A DNA stretch of 64,000 bases, from contig NZ_VLKI01000018.1 in the NCBI RefSeq assembly GCF_007830235.1, positions 43,242-107,241 on the forward strand. Reading direction: 5' to 3'. Of the stretch, positions 8,916 through 16,794 are shown piece by piece. Each line of letters begins with the position of its first letter. Position 1 is the first letter of the stretch. Origin of the DNA: Cytobacillus oceanisediminis. GTDB taxonomy: Bacteria > Bacillota > Bacilli > Bacillales > Cytobacillaceae. The notes beneath the pieces were generated by a model. It did no database searches and had not been told where the DNA came from. It saw only the letters and a list, made by a program, of their open reading frames with translations. The translations under genes and the position numbers were made by a program.

Positions 8916-10154
8916 TCATACCAAATCTTCAAGTTTCTGGCTGATTAGTGTCTCTTCAAATACTCTTTTGGTTTCTTCCGCAATGCGGCCCCAGCTGAAC
9001 AGACTTTCAGCTACCTTTTTTCCATTGGCCCCAATCGTATTGGCTATATCATCATTTTCCAACAGATGAGCAGCCTGCTCGGCAAAACTGGATGGATCAC
9101 CTGGAGTCATGAGCAGTCCTGAATAACCATGCTTCACAATCCCTTTCAAGCCACCGGTGTTGGAGACTACTGCAGGTCTGCCCGATATCATTGCTTCAAG
9201 TGCAACAATCCCAAAAGGCTCATAATAGCTTGGGAAAACTGCAAGAGAACACTTACGGAATAAAGCCGAACGCTGCATGTCATTTATAAAACCCGGGAAA
9301 TGAATGAGATTCTCCAATTGCAATTCTTTGGTTCTTTTCCTATATGTCTCAAGCATTGGCCCTTTTCCCGCTATGATAAAATAAACATCCGGAAATCTTT
9401 CTTTCATCCTGTCTGCAGACTCAATCAAGGTATCAAAGCCTTTTTCTTTTACCATTCGGCCAATAGAGAAAATCAGCCTGCCGCTATCCCTTACTGGAAG
9501 GCCTGCAAGTATGCTTTGAGGATTCTCCAATTGAACTTCTTTGTTAATCCCATTAGCTATAACTGCCATTTTTTCACTGCTTATACTAAATTGCTGAATC
9601 AATTCTTCCTTCATATATTCACTGCAAACAATCACTCGATCTGAGCCGTTCACCAGCTGCTCTTCTTTTTCGTGTATAAATTTTTGAAGCTCTGTGTAAA
9701 TTCCATTATTCCTTCCATGCTCTGTGGCATGAATGGTTGTGATTAAAGGCAGTTTAAGGCTCTCTCTTAATGATAGTCCGCAGGCTCCTACAAGCCAGTC
9801 ATGGGCATGGATTAGCTCGAAATCATGATAGGATGACAGCTCTCTGGCTTTTTGTTCCATTGCCAGATTCAAACCCAATATCCAGTGCAGAAAGTTATGG
9901 TCCTTTTCTTTAAGCGGGCTGACACGATGAACCTGAATTCTCTCATTATTTTCGTAGCTTGGAAGGTTTCCTGGATTTGCAGTCAGCACATGGACTTCGT
10001 AACCCTTTTGGTTCAACCCTCCAGCCAGTCCGTGTACATGTCTTGATAAGCCGCCCACCACATTAGGCGGATATTCCCACGTAAGGAGAAGGATTTTTGG
10101 CATCCCATCATTCTGCACATATTCTTTAGGTTCGGCAGTAATTGGTTCATTCAT
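8916..10154 (-). CDS. GT4-family glycosyltransferase (glycogen-synthase-like)
   Basis: A 412-residue GT-B-fold enzyme that should transfer a sugar from a nucleotide-sugar donor. The N-terminal Rossmann half starts MPKILLLTWEYPPNVVGGL, the glycine-rich acceptor loop that is also typical of glycogen synthase-like enzymes. The C-terminal half has the SIGRMVKEKGFDTLI donor-site entry and the EX7E motif in EPFGIVALEAM. It has no membrane segment. It sits between the DUF4912 gene (three bases after that stop) and the unknown gene. DUF4912, GH57-type branching enzymes and GT4 enzymes co-occur in some bacteria, which hints at an alpha-glucan, but donor and acceptor cannot be read from the sequence. 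Confidence 0.9.
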   Translation of the reverse strand: MNEPITAEPKEYVQNDGMPKILLLTWEYPPNVVGGLSRHVHGLAGGLNQKGYEVHVLTANPGNLPSYENNERIQVHRVSPLKEKDHNFLHWILGLNLAMEQKARELSSYHDFELIHAHDWLVGACGLSLRESLKLPLITTIHATEHGRNNGIYTELQKFIHEKEEQLVNGSDRVIVCSEYMKEELIQQFSISSEKMAVIANGINKEVQLENPQSILAGLPVRDSGRLIFSIGRMVKEKGFDTLIESADRMKERFPDVYFIIAGKGPMLETYRKRTKELQLENLIHFPGFINDMQRSALFRKCSLAVFPSYYEPFGIVALEAMISGRPAVVSNTGGLKGIVKHGYSGLLMTPGDPSSFAEQAAHLLENDDIANTIGANGKKVAESLFSWGRIAEETKRVFEETLISQKLEDLV

Positions 10155-10157
10155 GAT

Positions 10158-10799
10158 TTATCCTTCTCCTTCACTTACAGTTTCATAATATGTGTATGTA
10201 CTCACGCTATCTGACCATTCGGCTGGCTTCTGGATTTTCTCTTGGGGCCTGGAGATATTTTCAAATCCTGTTTCCGTTGTATACAAAGCGTCTGAACGGA
10301 GCAAAGGGAAGAAGTTATTTTCTGTAAGCTTCATTCCCATTTCTATACAGTAGACCCTGTTGGGTTTTAATCCTTTGAAGATCCATTCCGTATGATGGTC
10401 TGGGAGAACCACTTCATGGTCGCTCTGGGCATTTCCACCGTCAAAAATAACTCCTGTTACATCATAGATTCGCAATGCCTTTCTCCAAGAGGAGATGGGC
10501 CTATTAAAATACTGTGCAACCATATTTTCTTTATAAATAGAAAGCTCCCAATCCACCTTAATCTTTTCATCTGATATGCGAGTTAAGTTAATCTTATCTT
10601 CAATTATAGAAGCATTCTTTTTATCCGTACCCTGATAAGGCGATTTGGTTTGAAATGGCTCTTCCCTGCTGCGTTTAGCTTTGTTTTGAACCAGCTTCAC
10701 CCATTGGTATTGCACCTTGCCCACCGTCGTATCAAGCTCTCGGGCAATTTTTCGGAAAGAAAGGCCCCTCCTGCGTAGCTTAATAATTTCATCTATCAT
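10158..10799 (-). CDS. DUF4912 protein with N-terminal helix-turn-helix
   Basis: A 213-residue protein. Residues 1-36 (IIKLRRRGLSFRKIAREL) look like a resolvase/Hin-type helix-turn-helix. A linker rich in K, Q and T follows, then a DUF4912 domain from about residue 80 with KVDWELSIYKENMVAQY, SSWRKALRIYDVTG and EWIFKGLKPNRVYCIEMGM. DUF4912 is an Ig-like or carbohydrate-module-like fold of unknown role. The ATG at 10799 follows AGAGGTG. First gene of the operon with the GT4 enzyme. A DNA-binding-like segment fused to such a domain suggests regulation or a scaffold, which is inference. Confidence 0.85.
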   Translation of the reverse strand: MIDEIIKLRRRGLSFRKIARELDTTVGKVQYQWVKLVQNKAKRSREEPFQTKSPYQGTDKKNASIIEDKINLTRISDEKIKVDWELSIYKENMVAQYFNRPISSWRKALRIYDVTGVIFDGGNAQSDHEVVLPDHHTEWIFKGLKPNRVYCIEMGMKLTENNFFPLLRSDALYTTETGFENISRPQEKIQKPAEWSDSVSTYTYYETVSEGEG

Positions 10800-10842
10800 A
10801 CCGGCACCTCTTGTTTTCAATTTTCTATATCATTAAGCATTC

Positions 10843-10871
10843 ATTTTAGAAAACCACGAATATATGAACAA
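10843..10871 (-). promoter_or_regulatory. Possible sigma-A promoter of the DUF4912/GT4 operon
   Basis: TTGTTC (10871-10866), 17 bases, then TAAAAT (10848-10843) on the minus strand. The -35 is weak. Confidence 0.4.
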
Positions 10872-10895
10872 AGGCGAAATTTTATGACTTTTTTT

Positions 10896-10910
10896 CTAAC
10901 TTAATGTTAG
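10896..10910. promoter_or_regulatory. Inverted repeat between divergent promoters
   Basis: CTAAC, five bases, GTTAG. It lies just upstream of the plus-strand -10 element and about 25 bases beyond the minus-strand -35, the usual place for an operator. The binding protein is unknown. Confidence 0.35.
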
Positions 10911-10924
10911 CATTGAAACAGGCT

Positions 10925-10933
10925 TGCTACAAT
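10925..10933 (+). promoter_or_regulatory. Extended -10 promoter of the rightward gene pair
   Basis: TGCTACAAT matches an extended -10 element (TGnTATAAT). The -35 (TGTTAG) is poor, as is common with extended -10 promoters. Transcription from here would give a leader of about 205 bases before 11146. Confidence 0.5.
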
Positions 10934-10942
10934 GAACGGAAA

Positions 10943-11049
10943 TTGTCGCTTATTGCGAGAGCCTATATAGCAGGAGTATCGGAGCGGAAAAAAATTTTAC
11001 GAGTTTTTTAAGGCTGCGTTTCGACATTTTTTCCGGGAACCAGCGACAA
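10943..11049 (+). other. Long nested hairpin in the leader of the rightward operon
   Basis: TTGTCGCT (10943-10950) is exactly complementary to AGCGACAA (11042-11049), and inside it CGGAAAAAA (10985-10993) is exactly complementary to TTTTTTCCG (11027-11035). It lies between the extended -10 promoter and the TTG start at 11146. It does not fit the T-box or any riboswitch consensus I know. Confidence 0.5.
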
Positions 11050-11145
11050 AAAAACTTAATTTTTCCAAGATTTTGGATTGATTATCGAAATTTGTCGCCA
11101 ATGGTGGTAAAATATTTCTGTTCAAAAGAATATGAGGTGACTTTT

Positions 11146-11538
11146 TTGGAATACATCATGTTGGCACTGTTGGGTATATCTATTGCTTTATTCTTTATTT
11201 CGATATTTTTAAAAGATCCCTATAAAGAAATACGGGAAGAAATAGACCAAATATCCATTCAGCAGATTCAGGAATTGTACCAGATCAAGCAGAAGCTAAA
11301 GGTTTTGGAGGAGGAGCTGCTGGTAGCTGACGATAGTTTCCAGCCGCCATTCTCTGTTAATAGCACTCCTCCGCCCATTGAGAAAAGGGAAGTGCATGAA
11401 ATAATAAAGAACCAGGTAGTACTGCTTACCCAGCAAGGGTTATCCGTTGACCAAATCGCGAGACAATCCTCACTTTCCACTCAAGAAGTTAAAGCAATTC
11501 AAACTGAAATGAAGTATAGAGGCCAGGGCTATGAATAA
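11146..11538 (+). CDS. Membrane-anchored coiled-coil protein with C-terminal HTH-like segment
   Basis: A 130-residue protein: one N-terminal membrane helix (LALLGISIALFFISIFL), a charged coiled-coil stretch (about residues 25-60), a proline-rich linker (NSTPPPIEK) and a C-terminal helix-turn-helix-like segment (LLTQQGLSVDQIARQSSL), recalling the DUF6115/YlxL family. I chose the TTG at 11146 because GAGGTGAC lies in front of it; an in-frame ATG at 11092 has no site. Its last codons overlap the next gene by eight bases. The segment resembles the helix-turn-helix of the divergent DUF4912 protein. Function unknown. Confidence 0.75.
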   Translation: MEYIMLALLGISIALFFISIFLKDPYKEIREEIDQISIQQIQELYQIKQKLKVLEEELLVADDSFQPPFSVNSTPPPIEKREVHEIIKNQVVLLTQQGLSVDQIARQSSLSTQEVKAIQTEMKYRGQGYE

Positions 11539-12004
11539 GAGGAACACCCGGGCATTTGCTTTTGGAGTATTGATTTCGGTTTTGATTATGGGCTCTGCTT
11601 ATTTTTTCAATACGGATGATCTGCCAGCAGATGCAAAATTGGATGAATCATCTGCAAAGGAATTTTTAATACGTGAGGGTTATATTGTATTAACAGAAGA
11701 GGAGCATGCAAGTTTGCTGGAGCCACTGCACGAGGATTCCAAGGAAACCGCGGCCAATAGTGAGGAACAAACTGAAAAGCATCCGCCAGAATCTCCCACA
11801 GCCTATCATCTTAAAATTGCAAGCGGCATGACCCCCAGAGAAATAGCGGAACAGCTTGAAAAGGAAAACATCGTGGATGATGCTGCCGAGTTTAGCAATT
11901 ATCTGGATGAATACGGATACAGCAAAAAAGTACAGCTGGGCACGTTTGAATTGAATAATCAGATGAGCTACAAAGATATCGCCAAAAAAATAACAAAAAG
12001 CTAA
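11531..12004 (+). CDS. Membrane-anchored MltG/YceG LysM-like domain protein
   Basis: A 157-residue protein with an N-terminal membrane helix (AFAFGVLISVLIMGSAYFF), an acidic linker, and a C-terminal domain from about residue 90 (LKIASGMTPREIAEQLEKEN ... GTFELNNQMSYKDIAKKI) resembling the LysM-like subdomain of the endolytic transglycosylase MltG (YceG). The catalytic part of MltG is absent, so a cell-wall-binding or regulatory role is more likely than cleavage. The start overlaps the preceding gene by eight bases (ATGAATAA), so the pair is probably coupled. It ends at a strong bidirectional terminator shared with phoU. Confidence 0.8.
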   Translation: MNKRNTRAFAFGVLISVLIMGSAYFFNTDDLPADAKLDESSAKEFLIREGYIVLTEEEHASLLEPLHEDSKETAANSEEQTEKHPPESPTAYHLKIASGMTPREIAEQLEKENIVDDAAEFSNYLDEYGYSKKVQLGTFELNNQMSYKDIAKKITKS

Positions 12005-12028
12005 AAGGACAATACCTTTTAGCTTTTT
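11995..12028. terminator. Bidirectional terminator between the MltG-like gene and phoU
   Basis: AAAAAGCTAAAAGG (11995-12008) pairs with CCTTTTAGCTTTTT (12015-12028). Confidence 0.9.
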
Positions 12029-12034
12029 TAGTGA

Positions 12035-12697
12035 TTAGTTATTCAAATCATACTGACGTCCTTTAACCATATAGAAAATATGTTCTGAGATATTTGTTAC
12101 ATGGTCAGCAGCTCTTTCCAAATAGCGGCAAACAAAGGAAAGCTGGGTTATCTGCGGCAAAAATTCAGGCTTTTGAAGGTTTATCTGCAGCAATTCCTTG
12201 ATTGTTTCACCATATAAATCATCTACCTGATCATCCATATCTGCTACCTTTTTTGCTTTGGCTATATCATCATCATTGAAGGCTTCTAAAGATAAACGAA
12301 GCATTTCTGTTGAAATCTGATGCATTTGCTTAATATGCTCAATCGGCTTAATTAGAGGTTCAGAACCAATTCTAATGGTAGATTTCGCAATATTAACTGC
12401 AAAATCGGCAATTCTCTCTATATCTGTTGCAATTTTAATGGCCACGATGATGCGGCGGAGGTCGATCGCAACAGGCTGCTGTTTAGCAATTAGAAGAATA
12501 GCCAAATCATTAATTTCCTCGTACAGCAGATCTGCGTGGGAATCGTCATCCATTATTTGAAGAGCCAATTCAATATTTTGAGTTTCAAGTGCTTCAATCG
12601 CTTTGTGCAGGGCCTCTTCCGCAAAGTTCCCAATTTCAAGAAGTTTCTTTTGCAGCTCCTGTAAATCATATTCAAATCTTTCGCGTACTGCCATCAT
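12035..12697 (-). CDS. phoU: Phosphate transport regulator PhoU
   Basis: A 220-residue all-helical protein made of two PhoU repeats, with metal-cluster type motifs DDDSHADLLYEEIN and ADMDDQVDDLYGE. PhoU dampens the Pst transporter and phosphate sensing at the membrane. It is the last gene of the pst cluster, about 60 bases after pstB. The start is a tandem ATG ATG behind AGGGGGATAAAA. From memory, B. subtilis has two pstB genes at this locus and no classical phoU there, so this arrangement follows other bacilli. Confidence 0.95.
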   Translation of the reverse strand: MMAVRERFEYDLQELQKKLLEIGNFAEEALHKAIEALETQNIELALQIMDDDSHADLLYEEINDLAILLIAKQQPVAIDLRRIIVAIKIATDIERIADFAVNIAKSTIRIGSEPLIKPIEHIKQMHQISTEMLRLSLEAFNDDDIAKAKKVADMDDQVDDLYGETIKELLQINLQKPEFLPQITQLSFVCRYLERAADHVTNISEHIFYMVKGRQYDLNN

Positions 12698-12758
12698 TTT
12701 TATCCCCCTTCATCCTATTCGATATGAATTAATTTTCAATGATTTTACGCTTAAGAAA

Positions 12759-13586
12759 TTAGCCGAATCGTCCTGTAATATAATCTTCAGTTCGTTTGTC
12801 TGAAGGGGTTGAGAAGATCTTGTCTGTTTCGGCAAACTCGATCACTTCACCGTTTAAGAAGAATGCTGTCTTGTCAGAGATACGGGCAGCCTGCTGCATA
12901 TTGTGTGTAACGATGATGATGCTGAATTCTTCTTTTAGTTCCTGCACAAGCTCTTCTACCTTTAACGTCGAAATCGGGTCAAGGGCAGATGTTGGCTCAT
13001 CCATTAAGATGACATCCGGTTCAATCGCCAAGCAGCGTGCTATGCAAAGGCGCTGCTGCTGACCGCCAGATAGGCCGTATGCATTCTGGTTTAAACGGTC
13101 CTTTACTTCATCCCAGATTGCTGCGCCCCTTAAGCTTTTTTCAACAATCTCATCAAGGATTTTCTTATCGCGGATTCCGTGTATTTTTGGACCATATGCT
13201 ACATTTTCATAAATGGATTTAGGAAACGGATTTGGCTTTTGGAAAACCATACCTACACTTGTTCTTAAGTCTTCCACTTTAAACGATTTATCAAGGATAT
13301 TTCGTTCACGGTATAAAATTTCTCCGGATATCTTTACAGAAGGCACTAATTCAACCATCCGGTTTAACGTTTTAATATAGGTTGATTTACCGCAGCCTGA
13401 AGGTCCAATAATGGCTGTTACTTCATTCTCATTAATAGCCAAATTAATATTCTTTAGAGCATGGCCTTCCCCATACCACAAGTTAAGATCCTTCGTATTA
13501 TAAACAACCTTCTTGTTTTCTTTCGTTCCCGCGTTTAGTTTATCTGTTTTTACATTTGGATTTGCTTTTTCTGTCATTACAGGCAT
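12759..13586 (-). CDS. pstB: Phosphate ABC transporter ATP-binding protein
   Basis: ATPase of the high-affinity phosphate importer, bound to PstC-PstA at the inner face of the membrane. The 275 residues include Walker [10 protein letters not shown], the Q-loop in [10 protein letters not shown], signature LSGGQQQR, Walker [13 protein letters not shown] and the H-loop in [13 protein letters not shown] short charged N-terminal extension of about 25 residues precedes the ABC fold. The ATG at 13586 follows GGGAGG. Only one pstB is present here, where B. subtilis has pstBA and pstBB. Confidence 0.97.
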   Translation of the reverse strand: MPVMTEKANPNVKTDKLNAGTKENKKVVYNTKDLNLWYGEGHALKNINLAINENEVTAIIGPSGCGKSTYIKTLNRMVELVPSVKISGEILYRERNILDKSFKVEDLRTSVGMVFQKPNPFPKSIYENVAYGPKIHGIRDKKILDEIVEKSLRGAAIWDEVKDRLNQNAYGLSGGQQQRLCIARCLAIEPDVILMDEPTSALDPISTLKVEELVQELKEEFSIIIVTHNMQQAARISDKTAFFLNGEVIEFAETDKIFSTPSDKRTEDYITGRFG

Positions 13587-13604
13587 TTTATAAAACCTCC
13601 CAGA

Positions 13605-14489
13605 CTAAAATCTTTTTTGAAATTTATTCCGAATCATAATGGCAATTGAGTTCATCGCGAACAAAACAATTAATAGAATAACAATTGTCGCTGCTGCAAG
13701 GTTTGCGTATTCAGCTACAAGAGCCGAGTCAATTGTCCAATAATAAATCTGCACCGGTAAAATGGTAAATTTGTCAAAGATTCCGTCCGGAACAGGAATT
13801 AACAATGCCGGTATACCGATTACCACCAGCGGTGCTGTTTCACCAATAGCACGGGATAGCGCCAGAATAACTCCAGTAAGAATTCCCGGCAAGGACGCGG
13901 GAAGAACTACATTTTTAATGGTCTGCCACTTTGTAGCACCCATTCCATAAGAGGCTTCCCTTAAAAATTGAGGCACAGCCCGGATTGCTTCCTGGCTGGC
14001 CACTACAACGACTGGAAGAACGAGCAGCGCCATAGTCAAGCCGCCCGCAAGTACTACAGAACCCAAATCCAATGCCCTTGCGAAAACAGTTAATCCAAGG
14101 ATACCAAAAACAACGGATGGAACACCTGCCAAGTTGGAGATATTCGTTTTAATAAATGAGGAAATACGTCCCTTGGCGGCATATTCTTCAAGATAAATAG
14201 CTGTACCTACCCCTAAAATCATCGTTACAGGAGCGACAACCAGCATAAGCCATAATGTTCCCAATATAGCTCCCCAGATTCCCGCTCTTTCTGGATCGGT
14301 TGATAGCCTATTCGTCAAGAAATCAAAGTTAATCCATCCTAATCCATCTGCCAGGACCCGATAAATCAAAATAACTAATACAACTAGGCCAAACAATGTT
14401 GCCAAAAAGAAGAGTGTTTTTGCCAGGTTATTGGCAAATAGGCGGCTGCCCATTTTTTTATGCACTTGAGTTGAGTCAACATACTTCAT
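13605..14489 (-). CDS. pstA: Phosphate ABC transporter permease PstA
   Basis: A 294-residue integral membrane protein with about six helices and the ABC-permease EAA loop (EASYGMGATKWQTIKNVVLP). It pairs with PstC to form the phosphate channel. The ATG follows GGAGGAATATTAAT and lies one base after the pstC stop, so the two are coupled. It is 18 bases upstream of pstB. Confidence 0.96.
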   Translation of the reverse strand: MKYVDSTQVHKKMGSRLFANNLAKTLFFLATLFGLVVLVILIYRVLADGLGWINFDFLTNRLSTDPERAGIWGAILGTLWLMLVVAPVTMILGVGTAIYLEEYAAKGRISSFIKTNISNLAGVPSVVFGILGLTVFARALDLGSVVLAGGLTMALLVLPVVVVASQEAIRAVPQFLREASYGMGATKWQTIKNVVLPASLPGILTGVILALSRAIGETAPLVVIGIPALLIPVPDGIFDKFTILPVQIYYWTIDSALVAEYANLAAATIVILLIVLFAMNSIAIMIRNKFQKRF

Positions 14490-14490
14490 A

Positions 14491-15447
14491 TTAATATTCC
14501 TCCCTGAACCTGCGAGAGATATACTGAGCGATAAGATTCATAATTAGCGTAAATACAAACAATGTCATAGCAACTGCATAAAGGCTGTAATACAAAGTTG
14601 TACCTGCCGCAGCTTCTCCGCCTGTTACTTCTACTATATAAGCAGTCATCGTCTGCATGGATTGAGTCACGTCAAAGGTAAAGTTTTTTGAACTTCCGCT
14701 CGCAATGGTGACGATCATGGTTTCCCCAATCGCCCTCGAAATTCCGAGTACAAAGGAAGCTATGATACCTGAAATTGCGGCTGGAACCACTACTTTCCAG
14801 GTTACTTCCAGCTTTGTTGCACCTAATGCAAGAGCACCTTCCCTCATAGCATTTGGCACCGAACTCATCGCATCTTCAGATAATGACGCTACCATCGGGA
14901 TGATCATGATCCCCATTACAATCCCAGGGCTTAGAATATTGGTTGGTTCAAGGCCAGGAATAATAGACCTTAATATTGGCGTTACAAATGTAAAGGCAAA
15001 AAACCCATAAACGATAGTAGGAATACCTGCCAGAATCTCAAGAAGAGGCTTTAACATTCTTCTTAATTTTTCTGACGCATATTCACTTAAGAAAATAGCG
15101 GTCATCAGTCCGATTGGGATGGCTACCAGCATGGCAATTGCAGATGAAATAATTGTACCAGTCAACAGCGGCACTACTCCAAAGACTGCATTTTCCCCTA
15201 ATGGCTTTAATTTTGTGCCTGTAAAGAAATCTATAAAAGGAACGTCTTTAAAAAAGGCGATTGTTTCCGTTAGTAAAGTAAGTACAATTCCAATAGTTGT
15301 TAGTACAGAAATTGCTGCTATTCCAAATAGAATTTTTGGTATTAATTTTTCCGTAACGTTATTAACGCTTCGAGATTTTTTCTTTTCCTGTATGATTTCA
15401 CGTACATTCAACTTTTTGTTGTTACCGTGAACAGCGCTTTTTGCCAA
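14491..15447 (-). CDS. pstC: Phosphate ABC transporter permease PstC
   Basis: An integral membrane permease with about six helices and the EAA loop (EGALALGATKLEVTWKVVVP). The N terminus has a cytoplasmic basic extension (VREIIQEKKKSRSVNN) before the first helix. I prefer a TTG start at 15447 (MAKSAVHGNN), because AAAGGGG sits eight bases upstream; the open frame also contains ATGs at 15474 and 15465 with poorer sites. Partner of PstA. The stem-loop at 15540-15568 separates it from pstS. Confidence 0.94.
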   Translation of the reverse strand: MAKSAVHGNNKKLNVREIIQEKKKSRSVNNVTEKLIPKILFGIAAISVLTTIGIVLTLLTETIAFFKDVPFIDFFTGTKLKPLGENAVFGVVPLLTGTIISSAIAMLVAIPIGLMTAIFLSEYASEKLRRMLKPLLEILAGIPTIVYGFFAFTFVTPILRSIIPGLEPTNILSPGIVMGIMIIPMVASLSEDAMSSVPNAMREGALALGATKLEVTWKVVVPAAISGIIASFVLGISRAIGETMIVTIASGSSKNFTFDVTQSMQTMTAYIVEVTGGEAAAGTTLYYSLYAVAMTLFVFTLIMNLIAQYISRRFREEY

Positions 15448-15539
15448 GTGTAAAACCCCTTTCATCCTTCTCATCCAAGGAAGAACTCTTTAGCTTATAT
15501 TACCCAAGGGAAACCCAAATTAACATTTAACACCAACAA

Positions 15540-15568
15540 GAAGATGAGAAGGTTAACTTCTCATCTTC
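15540..15568 (-). terminator. Stem-loop between pstS and pstC
   Basis: GAAGATGAGAAG (15540-15551) is fully complementary to CTTCTCATCTTC (15557-15568). The minus-strand T run after it is poor, so it is more likely a partial terminator or an mRNA 3'-end stabiliser that keeps PstS levels above the permease genes. Confidence 0.65.
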
Positions 15569-15591
15569 CCATGTTCAACACTTTTAAAATC

Positions 15592-16554
15592 TTACTTTAA
15601 TCCGTTTAAAGCATCTAGAGAAGCTTGGACATCTTCATCAGATAATGGGGCAAAGCCAGTCTCTGCTGCAACATCCTGTGCATTTTCCATTGTATAAATA
15701 GCGTAATCAAGCACTTGCGGCTTTTCTTTAGCCATATTTGTATTCAAGTATGTGAATACAGGGCGTGTAAAAGGAGCATAATCGCCGTCTTCTTTAATTG
15801 TGTCCAATGATGGCTCAACTGGGCCGTTGCCAAAGTCAACCTTAACAGCGGATAACTTGTCTTTATTGCTATCGTAGTATCCATATCCAAAGAATCCAAT
15901 TGCATTTTTATCTTTAGACACAAGGTCTACAAGAGTTGAGTAATCCTGCTGCAAGTTAATGTTTTCAGGAAGATCTTGTTCTCCAAGGATATTTTCAAAC
16001 ATGAATTCATAAGTACCGTGGTTTTCATTCGGGCCATAAGTTTGGATTTCTTCATCCGGGAAGTCAGCGCGAACGTCCGACCACTTTTTCTTGCCGGCAC
16101 TTGCAAGGAAGATATCAATAACCTCTTGCTGTGTAAGCTCTGTAGCCCAGTCATTTTCTTTGTTTATTACAATTGTTATACCGTCTAAAGCAACCTTCAT
16201 TTCTTGTACATCAATGCCAAGCTCTTCCGCTTGTGCTTTTTCTTCATCTTTAATTTGGCGGGAAGCATCATTAAAGTCTGTTCCGTCTTCTGCAAGGAAT
16301 TTCTTGAAGCCAGCTGAAGTTCCAGAGCGGCTTACTTCAACAGAGACATTTTCCTGTTCTCCCATATAGTTCTCAGCCATGCGTGCCATAAAAGGATAAA
16401 CTGTACCAGATCCGTCAATAACTACGCTGCCTTCAAGCTCTTCACCGTTTTCTCCATTTGCACCTTCATTTGTATCTCCGCCCCCGCAAGCTGCAGTAAA
16501 TACCATCACAGCTGCAAGCATTAAAAACAGGCTCATTTTTTTAAGACTCTTCAT
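15592..16554 (-). CDS. pstS: Phosphate-binding lipoprotein PstS
   Basis: Extracellular phosphate receptor of the Pst importer, held in the membrane by a lipid. The 320-residue precursor has a lipoprotein signal peptide with the lipobox FTAAC (Cys23) and a low-complexity GGGDTNEGANGENGEE spacer. The phosphate-contact motifs are IDGSGTVYPFM and EVSRSGTSAGFKKF. It is the first gene of pstS-C-A-B-phoU, directly behind a PhoP box. Full length. Confidence 0.97.
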   Translation of the reverse strand: MKSLKKMSLFLMLAAVMVFTAACGGGDTNEGANGENGEELEGSVVIDGSGTVYPFMARMAENYMGEQENVSVEVSRSGTSAGFKKFLAEDGTDFNDASRQIKDEEKAQAEELGIDVQEMKVALDGITIVINKENDWATELTQQEVIDIFLASAGKKKWSDVRADFPDEEIQTYGPNENHGTYEFMFENILGEQDLPENINLQQDYSTLVDLVSKDKNAIGFFGYGYYDSNKDKLSAVKVDFGNGPVEPSLDTIKEDGDYAPFTRPVFTYLNTNMAKEKPQVLDYAIYTMENAQDVAAETGFAPLSDEDVQASLDALNGLK

Positions 16555-16616
16555 TCCTGAATTCCCCCTAAGAAAATTGGTTGTTTTGTCCTACGAGTAA
16601 TAGAATAAGGGTTTAC

Positions 16617-16655
16617 TGTTAACGCGGTTTTAACTAATTGTAAAGCTTTTGTAAA
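16617..16655 (-). promoter_or_regulatory. PhoP box upstream of pstS
   Basis: Reading the minus strand there are four hexamers with exact 11-base periodicity: TTTACA (16655-16650), TTTACA (16644-16639), TTAAAA (16633-16628), TTAACA (16622-16617). This is the direct-repeat pattern bound by PhoP~P in bacilli. A further TTTACA lies at 16676-16671. The box ends about 60 bases before the pstS start. Confidence 0.8.
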
Positions 16656-16748
16656 TGTTGGCGATTAATGTGTAAATATGTCGAAATAGAGGTATAACGT
16701 TTAATTTAGCATTCCAGTTTAGCCAGCTTCAAATACATGAACTCTTCA

Positions 16749-16784
16749 TAAAAAAAACTGCCTCCCGTACAAACGGGAGACAGT
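16749..16784 (-). terminator. Intrinsic terminator after pbpA
   Basis: CTG-CCTCCCGT pairs with ACGGGAG-ACAG (16758-16784, with a small bulge) and the minus strand continues with seven T residues. Confidence 0.85.
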
Positions 16785-16794
16785 ATAGCCATAC

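Noticed and set aside
10943..11049. T-box riboswitch
   Set aside because: The conserved AGGGTGGAACCGCG is absent there; the only T-box in the window is in front of glyQ.
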